DNA from: a virus
Strand: one strand, 5' to 3'
DNA length: 58,385 nt
Virus record (IMG/VR): IMGVR_UViG_3300030294_000039
Span: 1-58,385 of that record
In this document: piece by piece, positions 16,716-23,917 of the stretch
How the letters are laid out: the number at the start of each line of letters is the position of its first letter
Numbering within the stretch: the first letter of the stretch is position 1
Notes under the pieces: generated by a model
Databases searched by the model: none
Seen by the model: the letters and a program-made list of their open reading frames with translations, nothing else
What the model was told of the DNA's origin: nothing
Made by a program: the position numbers and the translations under genes

Positions 16716-16799
16716 TTGGGTTAGCATCATGTTTGTTTTTCACCCAATCCTGAAATGGTTTGGGTTTTTTTGTGCCCAACTTTTTAAGTTGGGTTTTTT
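16714..16799 (+). promoter_or_regulatory. Candidate Gln-responsive transcription attenuator
   Basis: Five segments alternate in complementarity. 1 is GATTGGGT (16714-16721), 2 is ACCCAATCC (16742-16750), 3 is GGTTTGGGT (16757-16765), 4 is CCCAACTT (16775-16782) and 5 is AAGTTGGG (16786-16793). Pairing 2:3 (8 of 9) is followed by seven Ts, and 4:5 (8 of 8) by six Ts, so both are terminators. Pairing 1:2 (8 bp) with 3:4 (5 bp) would remove both. A ribosome stalled on the Gln codons leaves segment 1 free (readthrough). One that reaches the stop codon covers segment 1 (termination). This is inference from pairing. Confidence 0.6.
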
Positions 16800-16808
16800 G
16801 TTAAATAC

Positions 16809-16879
16809 TGCTCTATGTTGTAATGATAGCAATCAGGAATTTGGATCCTGCAGATTAGGTTTGAGTCCTAATAGAGCAA
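16809..16879 (+). tRNA. tRNA-Gln (anticodon UUG)
   Basis: Cloverleaf: acceptor TGCTCTA / TAGAGCA (7 bp), anticodon stem CAGGA / TCCTG with loop ATTTGGA (anticodon TTG), T-arm TTAGG-TTTGAGT-CCTAA, discriminator A. The weak U1-A72 pair is a known glutamine identity feature. CCA is only partly encoded (CA follows). Confidence 0.85.
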
Positions 16880-16893
16880 CAACACAATGTCAC

Positions 16894-16978
16894 TGCCTTG
16901 TGATGGAATTGGTTAAACATGTCAGTCTTTGAAACTGATGCTCATATGAGCTTGTGGGTTCGAATCCCACTAAGGCGA
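16894..16978 (+). tRNA. Class II tRNA with Leu-like body and UUG anticodon
   Basis: Acceptor TGCCTTG / TAAGGCG (U1-G72 and G7-U66 wobbles), D-arm with GAATTGG as in Leu tRNAs, anticodon stem TCAGT / ACTGA, a long variable arm (TGCTCATATGAGCTT) and T-arm GTGGG-TTCGAAT-CCCAC, discriminator A. The seven-base loop CTTTGAA puts TTG at 34-36 (16929-16931), which reads CAA (Gln). A normal Leu tRNA would have TAG, CAG, CAA or TAA there. One base change (A35 to T) from Leu-UAG would produce it. Charging identity cannot be decided from sequence. Confidence 0.75.
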
Positions 16979-16988
16979 CAAATTATAT

Positions 16989-17061
16989 TGTTCATTAGCG
17001 CAATTGGTAGAGCGTCAGATTCTGGATCTGAAGGTTGAAAGTCCGAATCTTTCATGAATAA
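16989..17061 (+). tRNA. tRNA-Gln (anticodon CUG)
   Basis: Acceptor TGTTCAT / ATGAATA, D-arm GCGC..AATTGGTAGA..GCG, anticodon stem TCAGA / TCTGA with loop TTCTGGA (CTG), T-arm GAAAG-TCCGAAT-CTTTC, discriminator A. The T-loop starts TCC where TTC is usual, so function may be slightly impaired. Confidence 0.82.
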
Positions 17062-17070
17062 CAAATACAT

Positions 17071-17142
17071 TCTCATATTGTATAACGGCTATTACATTTG
17101 TTTTTGGAACAAATAATCTAGGTTCAACTCCTAGTGTGAGAA
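17071..17142 (+). tRNA. tRNA-Gln (anticodon UUG), second copy
   Basis: Acceptor TCTCATA / TGTGAGA, anticodon stem TTTGT / ACAAA with loop TTTTGGA (TTG), T-arm CTAGG-TTCAACT-CCTAG, discriminator A. It diverges strongly from the copy at 16809, so it is not a recent duplicate. A terminator follows. Confidence 0.8.
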
Positions 17143-17148
17143 CAAAAA

Positions 17149-17178
17149 ACTCTGAAATTTAAATTTCAGAGTTTTTTT
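17149..17178. terminator. Bidirectional terminator closing the tRNA operon
   Basis: A perfect 24-base palindrome (ACTCTGAAATTT / AAATTTCAGAGT) flanked by A-runs and T-runs. It ends the tRNA transcript and also the reverse-strand gene at 17159. Confidence 0.85.
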
Positions 17179-17437
17179 TATAATCATTGTACTTTTTTAA
17201 GAATTCCTCATCATTTGATTTATTAAATTTCATTTGATATTGTAATATTTGACCTAATTCTATTCCAGATAATTCACCTGAATCAAAGCCAAGTTCTTTT
17301 ATTATTTGAAATATTGTTTTGTTTTTCATATCTTCTTTACTTGTTGTTCTGAATTTGAATTCTAATTCCATTGCTAATTTTTTAATTTTTTCAGGAATAT
17401 CATATTCAAAAAATTCATAAACTTTAATATGCTTCAT
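17159..17437 (-). CDS. Tag-A N-terminus protein without C-terminal tag
   Basis: It starts MKHIKVYEFFEYD (tag-A) but ends YNDYKKNSEI, with its stop inside the shared terminator palindrome. A helical 92-residue protein. The terminator may have replaced the missing C-terminal tag. A TATATATA element lies just upstream. Confidence 0.65.
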   Translation of the reverse strand: MKHIKVYEFFEYDIPEKIKKLAMELEFKFRTTSKEDMKNKTIFQIIKELGFDSGELSGIELGQILQYQMKFNKSNDEEFLKKYNDYKKNSEI

Positions 17438-17459
17438 ATGTTATTTTTTATGATATATA

Positions 17460-17520
17460 TAAAAAAAATAAGTGCTATAATTTGTGTTTAGATCTTCACA
17501 GACATATTCACATAGCACTT
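17460..17520 (-). terminator. Terminator for the 17547-18287 gene
   Basis: On the reverse strand the stem TAAGTGCTAT / ATAGCACTTA (33-base loop) is followed by eight Ts, just downstream of the 17547-18287 gene. Confidence 0.6.
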
Positions 17521-17546
17521 ATTACCAATAATCATTTATGACGACA

Positions 17547-18287
17547 TTAAATTTTTATGTTGTATATTTCAAGTATAGTTTTTATGTCAAGTTTGAGAAA
17601 TTCCTCAAAATCTTTTTCTATGACATCATATTTTTTGCATTTAGTTGTTAAAGATTTATATATGTTTGTAACTATTTTATCTGAATTTTGAGTTTTGTTG
17701 ATATCAGATAATGATTTTGATAATCCTTCTAAGAAGATAACAAGTTTTTCTTTTTCTGAATATTGTGTAAATTTTCTAATATTTCCAGTTTCAATTTGAA
17801 TTCCATTAATATTATCTAATTTTAATTTTCTTTGCTCACTTATAGAAATCTCATCAAATTGATATGAATACATATTTTTATTTATTCCTCTTAATTTTAG
17901 ATAGTGATAATCAAATGTATATCCTCTTTGACGTTTCTTAAATTGCAATTCTACATAATAAATTGCTCCTTCTTTTGTTTGAATTGAGCTACTGCGATTA
18001 CATCTAACATATTGTCCAGTATAGTCTATATTATCAGTATCTAATGTTTTTGATTTTACTATGAAAGTATCATGTACATACAAATAATCACCATTTTCTA
18101 ATTTAAAATTAATAGCTGAATAATATGTTAAGCCTTTTATTAAAACTCGTTTTTCTTTATTTGTACTTGCTCCAGTATCATATAATTCAATAGCATAATA
18201 TTCTCCACCTTTTATTAATTTTATTGAACTTTTTGGGTATACACAAATAACTTTCAATGGTGATTTTAATATTGTAGTGTGGTCCAT
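17547..18287 (-). CDS. Hypothetical protein with repeated small beta-barrel-like modules
   Basis: The 246-residue protein has two similar beta modules: GGEYYAIELYD...LIKGLTYYSA and EGAIYYVELQF...YHYLKLRGI. SISEQRKLKLDNI follows, an internal stretch resembling tag-B. The C-terminal 90 residues are helical. It may be a tag-B small protein fused to a helical domain. Function unknown. Confidence 0.6.
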   Translation of the reverse strand: MDHTTILKSPLKVICVYPKSSIKLIKGGEYYAIELYDTGASTNKEKRVLIKGLTYYSAINFKLENGDYLYVHDTFIVKSKTLDTDNIDYTGQYVRCNRSSSIQTKEGAIYYVELQFKKRQRGYTFDYHYLKLRGINKNMYSYQFDEISISEQRKLKLDNINGIQIETGNIRKFTQYSEKEKLVIFLEGLSKSLSDINKTQNSDKIVTNIYKSLTTKCKKYDVIEKDFEEFLKLDIKTILEIYNIKI

Positions 18288-18296
18288 TTATTATTT

Positions 18297-18506
18297 TTAT
18301 TTATGTTTTAATCCAAATGTTATACCTATCTGCATTCCAGATAAATATGATTTTATCATTTCATTTGTATTATTACCTTGAGTAGAATATCTAAGATCAT
18401 TGTCAATTAATACTATTCCAGTATTACCTGTAATTATTACATTTATTGACGGTATTATATTTTTGATATCACGTATCATGAATTCAATATCTATATTTAG
18501 TAGCAT
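18297..18506 (-). CDS. Small hypothetical protein, 69 aa
   Basis: 69 residues with a hydrophobic strand-helix pattern (INVIITGNTGIVLIDND) and a C-terminal SGMQIGITFGLKHK. No domain recognised. It sits between the 18512 membrane protein and the 17547 gene in one reverse operon. Confidence 0.5.
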   Translation of the reverse strand: MLLNIDIEFMIRDIKNIIPSINVIITGNTGIVLIDNDLRYSTQGNNTNEMIKSYLSGMQIGITFGLKHK

Positions 18507-18511
18507 AATTT

Positions 18512-18943
18512 TTAGAATATGATATTATATATGTTTGTTAATAATAATATATCTGGAATTTTGTAAAATAACAAATTTATTATTATTATAGTTAAAATTG
18601 GAATTGAAAAAAATGAGTCAAAAAATATAAATGCTTTTATAAAAATTTTATTTTTTATGTATTTGAATACAATAGTTTTTATAAATGACATACATATTAA
18701 CACTAAAAATAAATTTGAATTTATTGTAAATAAGCCAATAAGTGTTAATAATGTATAGATAATATCTATTAGTGTCATTTTAGAAAAAAATAATAATATA
18801 TTAGAATTCAGTTTTTTAGTAATATTTTTACCATAATAAACTGATATCATATTAATTCTATAAAACATTTTAAATTTTATACTTTTGTGAATTTCAAATG
18901 AAAGACACATTCCTATCAGCAATATAAATATTAAATTAATCAT
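18512..18943 (-). CDS. Membrane protein, 143 aa
   Basis: Mostly hydrophobic, with about four predicted membrane helices (for example MINLIFILLIGMCLSF, then ILLFFSKMTLIDIIYTLLTL). No family recognised. Its start overlaps the stop of the small gene at 18940. Inner-membrane location is likely. Confidence 0.6.
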   Translation of the reverse strand: MINLIFILLIGMCLSFEIHKSIKFKMFYRINMISVYYGKNITKKLNSNILLFFSKMTLIDIIYTLLTLIGLFTINSNLFLVLICMSFIKTIVFKYIKNKIFIKAFIFFDSFFSIPILTIIIINLLFYKIPDILLLTNIYNIIF

Positions 18944-19107
18944 AAATTTTTTCCTCTATATGGTTCAATACTTGGTCCTGTACTAAATCCCCGTTCTAAT
19001 ATTGTACCCATGTACTTGTATTCTTCATTTTTGCTCATGTCGTTGAAATCTTTTTCTGATGCGCACCATACTAAGGTGTCTCCGTATAAAAATAGATAGT
19101 AATTCAT
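18940..19107 (-). CDS. Small hypothetical protein, 55 aa
   Basis: A 55-residue reading frame beginning MNYYLFLYGDTLVWCASEKD and containing YKYMGTILERGFSTGPSIEP. Its TGA overlaps the ATG of the 18512 membrane protein (ATGA), as in other coupled genes here. The codon use and the well-formed protein support coding. Confidence 0.65.
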   Translation of the reverse strand: MNYYLFLYGDTLVWCASEKDFNDMSKNEEYKYMGTILERGFSTGPSIEPYRGKNL

Positions 19108-19123
19108 ATTATTTATTTATTAA

Positions 19124-19726
19124 TTAATTTGTTAATTTATTAATTTTTTGCTTTCTTATATCCTTTATATCATCTAATATGACTTCAACTGAGTCATCCA
19201 TTGATGATTTTGAAATAGATGAGTCAACAGTGTAATTACTTTTGTCCTTTTGAGCTTTCCAAAATTCATGTCTTATGACTTGTATGATATCATACGCTTC
19301 TCTGCATGTTTCATCAACTTGTTTACTGTGAATACCAAAATATGCACTATAAAAAGTACTATCACCAGTAATTAAATATTTTATTTCACTTAATCTAGTT
19401 TTTATTTCTCTTGTTCTATCATGAAGTTTTGCCCAATCTGGAGATAATTTCAAATTTTTGACATCTTTCCATTTTTTTACTTCATTACCATTACCCCAAC
19501 TACCTTCTGTTTTTATATAACTTTTACCAATCTCTACAATTTTTCCTCTCATTGTTTCATCACCAACTTCAAGTTGTTTTTTATCTGTAAATTGTTCAGT
19601 TATAGAATTATCAATTGTTGGATGATTTAAAACTTCATCTAATTGAAGCATTCCAATTCTCGAATATAAATCAAGAGATTTTTGAATTAATCTTAGTTGT
19701 TTGTTTGATAATTTTATGATTGCCAT
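19124..19726 (-). CDS. Conserved phage protein with tag-B C-terminus
   Basis: 200 residues. The N-terminal KLSNKQLRLIQKSLDLYSR, with IGMLQLDEVLNHPTI, resembles an uncharacterised protein seen in several phages (from memory). The region GDETMRGKIVEIGKSYIKTE forms a strand pair. It ends DIRKQKINKLTN, a tag-B match. Helical elsewhere, function unknown. Confidence 0.62.
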   Translation of the reverse strand: MAIIKLSNKQLRLIQKSLDLYSRIGMLQLDEVLNHPTIDNSITEQFTDKKQLEVGDETMRGKIVEIGKSYIKTEGSWGNGNEVKKWKDVKNLKLSPDWAKLHDRTREIKTRLSEIKYLITGDSTFYSAYFGIHSKQVDETCREAYDIIQVIRHEFWKAQKDKSNYTVDSSISKSSMDDSVEVILDDIKDIRKQKINKLTN

Positions 19727-19729
19727 TAG

Positions 19730-20092
19730 TTATTTGATGTATACTAAGTATGTAATTGTTTTGTCTTTGTAAGGTGAGACTTGAAAACGAAATCTACTGT
19801 CATCGTTTTTATCTTTCTCTGTGATGTACATATAATGTTCAGAGTTCATGTTAGTCCAATCATCAAATTGTTCTTTTGTATCAAATTCTGGTTCCATGCC
19901 ACCATGAAATTCATCAGAAATAGCTTCTTTAATAGCAATAAAACAATCATCAGGAATAGGATTTGACTTATCAACGCCTGATTTGTCTAATATAGTACCG
20001 ATAACTCCTACCATTTGATTAAAGTAAAGATATTTACATTTTGATAATTCATCTAGTGCAATAGCACTAACTTTTTGATAACTTACTTTCAT
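19730..20092 (-). CDS. Hypothetical protein, 120 aa
   Basis: A helical N-terminal half (ALDELSKCKYLYFNQMVGV) and an acidic middle (HGGMEPEFDTKEQFDDW). No tag and no recognised domain. Spacing of 3 bases to the next gene suggests a common transcript with 19124 and 20097. Confidence 0.6.
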   Translation of the reverse strand: MKVSYQKVSAIALDELSKCKYLYFNQMVGVIGTILDKSGVDKSNPIPDDCFIAIKEAISDEFHGGMEPEFDTKEQFDDWTNMNSEHYMYITEKDKNDDSRFRFQVSPYKDKTITYLVYIK

Positions 20093-20096
20093 GATT

Positions 20097-20369
20097 TTAA
20101 TAATTTATGAATAATGAATAAACTGTTTTATTTCCTATTTCTTCTTTATAATCTTCTATGAATTTTTCAACCCAATATTGAAAAGTTGTAACATCTTTTT
20201 CTCCTAATTCAATTAATGGATAAGCTATTGGAGTTTCAAACATATCTGAATGTCTATAATCTTTTTCCATGTCACAAACGTCATCCCAATCCCATCCAGA
20301 ATTTTGAGATACATAGTCTATTAATATAGAGTTATCAATGCATAAATCAAATTCAAAATTTATTTTCAT
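20097..20369 (-). CDS. Small acidic hypothetical protein, 90 aa
   Basis: 90 residues with SGWDWDDVCDMEKDYRH and PLIELGEKDVTTFQYWVEKF. The start overlaps the stop of the 20366 gene. Acidic and partly helical. Function unknown. Confidence 0.6.
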   Translation of the reverse strand: MKINFEFDLCIDNSILIDYVSQNSGWDWDDVCDMEKDYRHSDMFETPIAYPLIELGEKDVTTFQYWVEKFIEDYKEEIGNKTVYSLFINY

Positions 20370-20635
20370 GATACTAAATATTTATTATTGTAAATAGTTT
20401 CAATATCAATACATTTTATTTTTATAAATGATTTAATTCTATCTATTCTTCCTGATGAAACTTCTGTTTGGTTAGATATGTTAAATAGAATATAAGATTT
20501 ATCAAATCCCATAACAACAAGTCTTAAGTCATATTTTTTTTGTTCATATATAACAGACTCTTTCAATTCTTTTAGTAGAATTGTTTTTTGATCTGACAAA
20601 TCAATTACTTGTTGTATTTTATCTTCTGTTTTCAT
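20366..20635 (-). CDS. Small hypothetical protein, 89 aa
   Basis: 89 residues with a helical N-terminus and a beta-rich second half (LRLVVMGFDKSYILFNI). It is first in a reverse operon with a full Bacteroidota -7 box just upstream, so it is likely an early gene. Confidence 0.6.
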   Translation of the reverse strand: MKTEDKIQQVIDLSDQKTILLKELKESVIYEQKKYDLRLVVMGFDKSYILFNISNQTEVSSGRIDRIKSFIKIKCIDIETIYNNKYLVS

Positions 20636-20639
20636 AATG

Positions 20640-20647
20640 CAAAGATA
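20640..20647 (-). promoter_or_regulatory. Bacteroidota -7 box for the 20635-17547 reverse operon
   Basis: On the reverse strand this reads TATCTTTG, a full TAnnTTTG match, 5 bases before the gene start. A TTTG (reverse complement of 20664-20667) is a possible -33 box with short spacing. If used, the transcript would be almost leaderless. Confidence 0.45.
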
Positions 20648-20759
20648 TACATAATTTTTGACACAAAAAAAAGTTAACCAAAAATTAATAACTTTTTAAG
20701 ATTATTTAATAGTTCGGTAAAAATGATGAAAAATAATGAAATCATTCATAGTTTATTTT

Positions 20760-21089
20760 TTATTTATTTATAGAATTGTAATAATTCCAAAATAATTTAT
20801 TATCACGTGATAATATAGACATATGTTCTTCCCATGAATAATGTTCCTCTTCAGATTTTTCAAATTTTGTTTCAATATATCGTTCTAGATTATTTGATGC
20901 TGATTTATAAAATTTATCAAAATATTTACATTTTTCTTTATCTGTAAATTCAGATAATTCTTTGATTGCAGATTTTTTTTCACCTAATTTTTCTTTTAAA
21001 TCTAATTGTTCAAGTTCTTTTGTCTTTGATTCAATTTCTTTGATTAGTTTTTCTCTTGTATTTTCTGCGTCTGTTTTAATTTTTTTCAT
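20760..21089 (-). CDS. Coiled-coil hypothetical protein, 109 aa
   Basis: Highly charged and helical, with a coiled-coil-like N-terminal half (AENTREKLIKEIESKTKELE). The C-terminal half has SWEEHMSILSRDN. It is 9 bases from the 21099 nucleotidyltransferase gene and probably cotranscribed. Confidence 0.6.
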   Translation of the reverse strand: MKKIKTDAENTREKLIKEIESKTKELEQLDLKEKLGEKKSAIKELSEFTDKEKCKYFDKFYKSASNNLERYIETKFEKSEEEHYSWEEHMSILSRDNKLFWNYYNSINK

Positions 21090-21098
21090 ATTTATTTT

Positions 21099-21875
21099 TT
21101 AAAATGGATAATCATTTTTAATATCAGATTTATAATATTTTTCATATTCATCATCAGTCCATATTTTATAATTATAGTTAGGTTTTAATTCTAATGATAA
21201 TATTTTCATCATTCTTTCAATTTTAATTTTTTTATTATTAATTAAATTGGTTATTCGTATATAATAAGATGGTTCTAAATTAGTCCAGCCTCTTTTAGTT
21301 AACTTATTCTCTCTGAAATTTGTTCTCTCTATATTGTATAATGTTGCCCAGTTATTAACTTGAAATGTTTTTGATAAACATTGAATTATAGCATCTTTAC
21401 AAGATTCTTTAAGTAATATTATATCATAACATTTTTCAATAAAAACACCACAGCAGGACAAATCAACATTTTTAATTAGAGAATAATATGCATTTTTATA
21501 AAGTTTATATGCATCAAGTTTCCTTACGTCTCCAAATGATGGTCTGATTATTTGAATAATTTTATTGTTTTTATTTATTAATGTCCAAGGATCTTGAATA
21601 ATTGATATTCCTTTATACATATTTAATGTATCTATATCATACAAATCTATAATTTTATAATCTTTACAATTAATTAAAAATGTTCTTAGTATTTCTGCAG
21701 ATTTAGGCATACAAAGAATATCCACATCGTGAATATCAAGTCCTGCTATACTATCTCTAACCGCTCCTCCATATATGGTGATACAATCTGATTGATTAAA
21801 TAATTCCTTTATATCGAATTCAATATATTCTGTAATTTTTTTTGTAATATTATTTGTAATTTCTTCTAATTTCAT
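21099..21875 (-). CDS. CCA-adding/poly(A) polymerase-like nucleotidyltransferase
   Basis: 258 residues. ITIYGGAVRDSIAGLDIHD with the following VDIL gives the G-G-[AV]-V-R-D signature and D-x-D metal-binding pair (Asp50, Asp52) of the class II CCA-adding / poly(A) polymerase family. It is shorter than bacterial tRNA nucleotidyltransferases (about 400 residues), with a reduced C-terminal domain. Some tRNAs here lack a complete encoded CCA, so tRNA end repair is one possible role. Nucleotide modification of another RNA is equally possible. Confidence 0.7.
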   Translation of the reverse strand: MKLEEITNNITKKITEYIEFDIKELFNQSDCITIYGGAVRDSIAGLDIHDVDILCMPKSAEILRTFLINCKDYKIIDLYDIDTLNMYKGISIIQDPWTLINKNNKIIQIIRPSFGDVRKLDAYKLYKNAYYSLIKNVDLSCCGVFIEKCYDIILLKESCKDAIIQCLSKTFQVNNWATLYNIERTNFRENKLTKRGWTNLEPSYYIRITNLINNKKIKIERMMKILSLELKPNYNYKIWTDDEYEKYYKSDIKNDYPF

Positions 21876-21878
21876 ATT

Positions 21879-22406
21879 TTAATAATAACCATTGTTCCAT
21901 TTAAATATATTTTTTGAATTAAAGTCAACAATAGGATTTGAATCAATTTTATAAGATTCTATAACTAAGTCAACAAAAAAATCATCATCTATATTTTCTG
22001 CTATTGTTTTTGCGAATTTTTTATTTGAATCATCAATATCTTTCAAACTGCAACTGATACAATTATCTATAGCTTCATCATATTCAGAAATTATCATTCC
22101 TGTGCAAGCATATGGAATTTTATATCTTCTGAAAAACTGATCAGCATAACACCATATTCCTACACACTGTTTATCTCTAATAAATTGAACCATACTTGAA
22201 TCTATGATAAGACTTTTTTTATCAGCAGATAATAGCCCGTTAGAACAGCCATGACCCATCATAATAATTCTATCATGAGATTTTATTAATCTCTTGAGTT
22301 TAGATTTTGATGGTAATGATCTAATAACTGTCCAATCTTTATTTTTATAAATTTCAGATAATGAATCAGTTGTTCTATCTATTGGATGAATGACCAAAGT
22401 TTTCAT
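21879..22406 (-). CDS. Caspase-like (clan CD) peptidase candidate
   Basis: Start MKTLVIHPIDRTTD is chosen over an ATG eight codons upstream that overlaps the preceding gene more. The pattern resembles caspase/gingipain-type proteases: a strand ending IIMMGHGCSNGLL (catalytic His in MGHG), then a strand CVGIWCYADQF with a Cys in the expected position. From memory, similar short proteins occur uncharacterised in Bacteroidota and their phages. Substrate unknown. Fold assignment is inference. Confidence 0.5.
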   Translation of the reverse strand: MKTLVIHPIDRTTDSLSEIYKNKDWTVIRSLPSKSKLKRLIKSHDRIIMMGHGCSNGLLSADKKSLIIDSSMVQFIRDKQCVGIWCYADQFFRRYKIPYACTGMIISEYDEAIDNCISCSLKDIDDSNKKFAKTIAENIDDDFFVDLVIESYKIDSNPIVDFNSKNIFKWNNGYY

Positions 22407-22593
22407 GTTCTTCATATAAACTTTCTCCATGAGTGATTGATTTTAATATTGTGATAAATATAATATCTAATAATATACCTGATAAAAAGCCTAGTAATGC
22501 ACCAGTATATGACCAAAAAAATGATCCTATTAAACAAAATATGATAGGATATCCAATGATAACAGAGATTGTAATTATTGCTTTCTTTTTCAT
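22375..22593 (-). CDS. Small membrane protein, 72 aa
   Basis: Two predicted membrane helices (KAIITISVIIGYPIIFCLIG and TGALLGFLSGILLDIIFITI) and a short polar tail. It ends with TAG and overlaps the start of the caspase-like gene by about 30 bases. A Bacteroidota -7 box is upstream. It could anchor or partner the protease, which is only contextual inference. Confidence 0.6.
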   Translation of the reverse strand: MKKKAIITISVIIGYPIIFCLIGSFFWSYTGALLGFLSGILLDIIFITILKSITHGESLYEEHENFGHSSNR

Positions 22594-22630
22594 GATTTTT
22601 TATTTGATGATTAGAGTATTATATTTTAGA

Positions 22631-22638
22631 CAAAGATA
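22631..22638 (-). promoter_or_regulatory. Bacteroidota -7 box
   Basis: Reverse strand TATCTTTG, 38 bases before the 22593 start. No clear -33 box is seen. Confidence 0.45.
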
Positions 22639-22690
22639 CAATAATATTTTTGAATAAAAAAACTATAGTATAAAAATTATATATAATGAT

Positions 22691-23023
22691 ATGAAAATTT
22701 TAAAATTTTATGAAAGTTTAACAGATGACGTAAAAATAGGAGATTATGCATTGATGAAAATTGCTGTTTATAATAGTTTTGTGACTAGCGATAAGATATA
22801 CTATAAATATATAAATACAACAATTGGTAAGATATGTAACATACGTAAATATAATGGAATTAATATTTCATATGAAAATGTTCCTTATGAAATTAAAGGT
22901 TATTTTTGTAACAATTCTGATGGTTTATATGAAAGAAATTTTAGTAATGATGAACTATTCGAATATGGTAAAACAATAGAGGAATTACAACTGAAATTAC
23001 AAACAAAAAAATTTAATATATGA
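22691..23023 (+). CDS. Tag-A family, GDYV-domain protein
   Basis: N-terminus MKILKFYESL, C-terminus QTKKFNI. The middle carries the GDYV-type domain found in many members: KIGDYALMKI, TTIGKICNI, SYENVPYEIKGYF, then a closing helix before the tag. This looks like a small SH3-like beta barrel. It is first of three coupled forward cassettes, and shares ESLTD..(N/K)[IV]GDY with the next gene, a recent duplicate. Confidence 0.75.
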   Translation: MKILKFYESLTDDVKIGDYALMKIAVYNSFVTSDKIYYKYINTTIGKICNIRKYNGINISYENVPYEIKGYFCNNSDGLYERNFSNDELFEYGKTIEELQLKLQTKKFNI

Positions 23024-23355
23024 AATATTTGAAATATTATGAAAGTTTAACAGATAATTTAAATGTTGGTGATTATGTATTGATTAAAATTAACATATCT
23101 AAATATAATCAAAAACAAATAGAAACAGAAAATTTTATAAATAGTACTATTGGCAAAATATATAGTATTGATAATAGATACATAAATACTGATATTCGTG
23201 TATTATATGACGATGTACCTGAAAGTATCAAAAGTTATTTTAATATTAAAAATGGTTTATGTATAAGAAGTTTTGATATTGATAGAATAGTTGATCATAG
23301 TAAAACAATAGAAGAATTAAAAATGAAAATAGAAACAAATAAATTTAATATATGA
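23020..23355 (+). CDS. Tag-A family, GDYV-domain protein
   Basis: N-terminus MKYLKYYESLTDN, C-terminus ETNKFNI. Same domain as the 22691 product (NVGDYVLIKI, STIGKIYSI, YDDVPESIKSYF). It overlaps both neighbours by ATGA. The similarity of the first 15 residues to the 22691 product suggests tandem duplication. Confidence 0.75.
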   Translation: MKYLKYYESLTDNLNVGDYVLIKINISKYNQKQIETENFINSTIGKIYSIDNRYINTDIRVLYDDVPESIKSYFNIKNGLCIRSFDIDRIVDHSKTIEELKMKIETNKFNI

Positions 23356-23873
23356 AATATTTAAAAAATTTTGAAGGAAGAGAATCTGATTATAGTAAAA
23401 AGGATAAATATCAATATTTAGAAATAGAAGAAGAAAAAATGATTAGTGATTTTATCACTGATTATATAAAAAACTTGAATATTTTAGATAAAATTGATAA
23501 ATTAACATTATCTGAATTAGAATCAGATAGATTTGAATATAGAACAATATTCAATAATCTTATTGGAATAAACAACTCATATACTGAGCCTAATAGTTTT
23601 TATAGAAATATAGACAATTTTATTAAAGAACATAAAATTGAATCATCTATTACTACTAACCGTAATACTGTGTTTAAAATTGAAGATAAAATGTATAAAT
23701 ACTACAAACCTGAATTTATTAAAAAAGTAGACAATAGAATAATTGAATTTGTGTCTAATATAACAGATTTAGCTAAATTTAAAAAATATTATGAGAAATA
23801 TTCAAACAATTTTAGTTCTAAGGTAAAAGGAGCTTTTGATTTTATGTTTAACGCTGATAAATTCAATTTGTGA
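23352..23873 (+). CDS. Tag-A family helical protein, 173 aa
   Basis: N-terminus MKYLKNFEGRES, C-terminus NADKFNL. The middle is largely helical and charged, without a recognised domain. Its stop is TGA. The last codons (TTC AAT TTG) differ synonymously from those of the upstream copies, showing that the tag is kept at protein level. Confidence 0.72.
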   Translation: MKYLKNFEGRESDYSKKDKYQYLEIEEEKMISDFITDYIKNLNILDKIDKLTLSELESDRFEYRTIFNNLIGINNSYTEPNSFYRNIDNFIKEHKIESSITTNRNTVFKIEDKMYKYYKPEFIKKVDNRIIEFVSNITDLAKFKKYYEKYSNNFSSKVKGAFDFMFNADKFNL

Positions 23874-23917
23874 AAATTTATATATAGTTTATAAAATAAA
23901 AATAAAAATAAAAAATT

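Noticed and set aside
16729-16932. A 67-residue forward protein over the attenuator and tRNA region
   Set aside because: It overlaps terminator hairpins and two tRNA genes and has no protein-like features.
16894-16978. Reading the class II tRNA as tRNA-Ser(UGA)
   Set aside because: It would need a mismatched anticodon stem. The 5-bp TCAGT / ACTGA stem with a 7-base loop fixes the anticodon as UUG.
22672-22690. TATATATAA directly before the 22691 gene as a promoter
   Set aside because: It is only 5 bases from the ATG, so a transcript from it would start inside the gene. The same applies to similar strings at 52289 and 56230.
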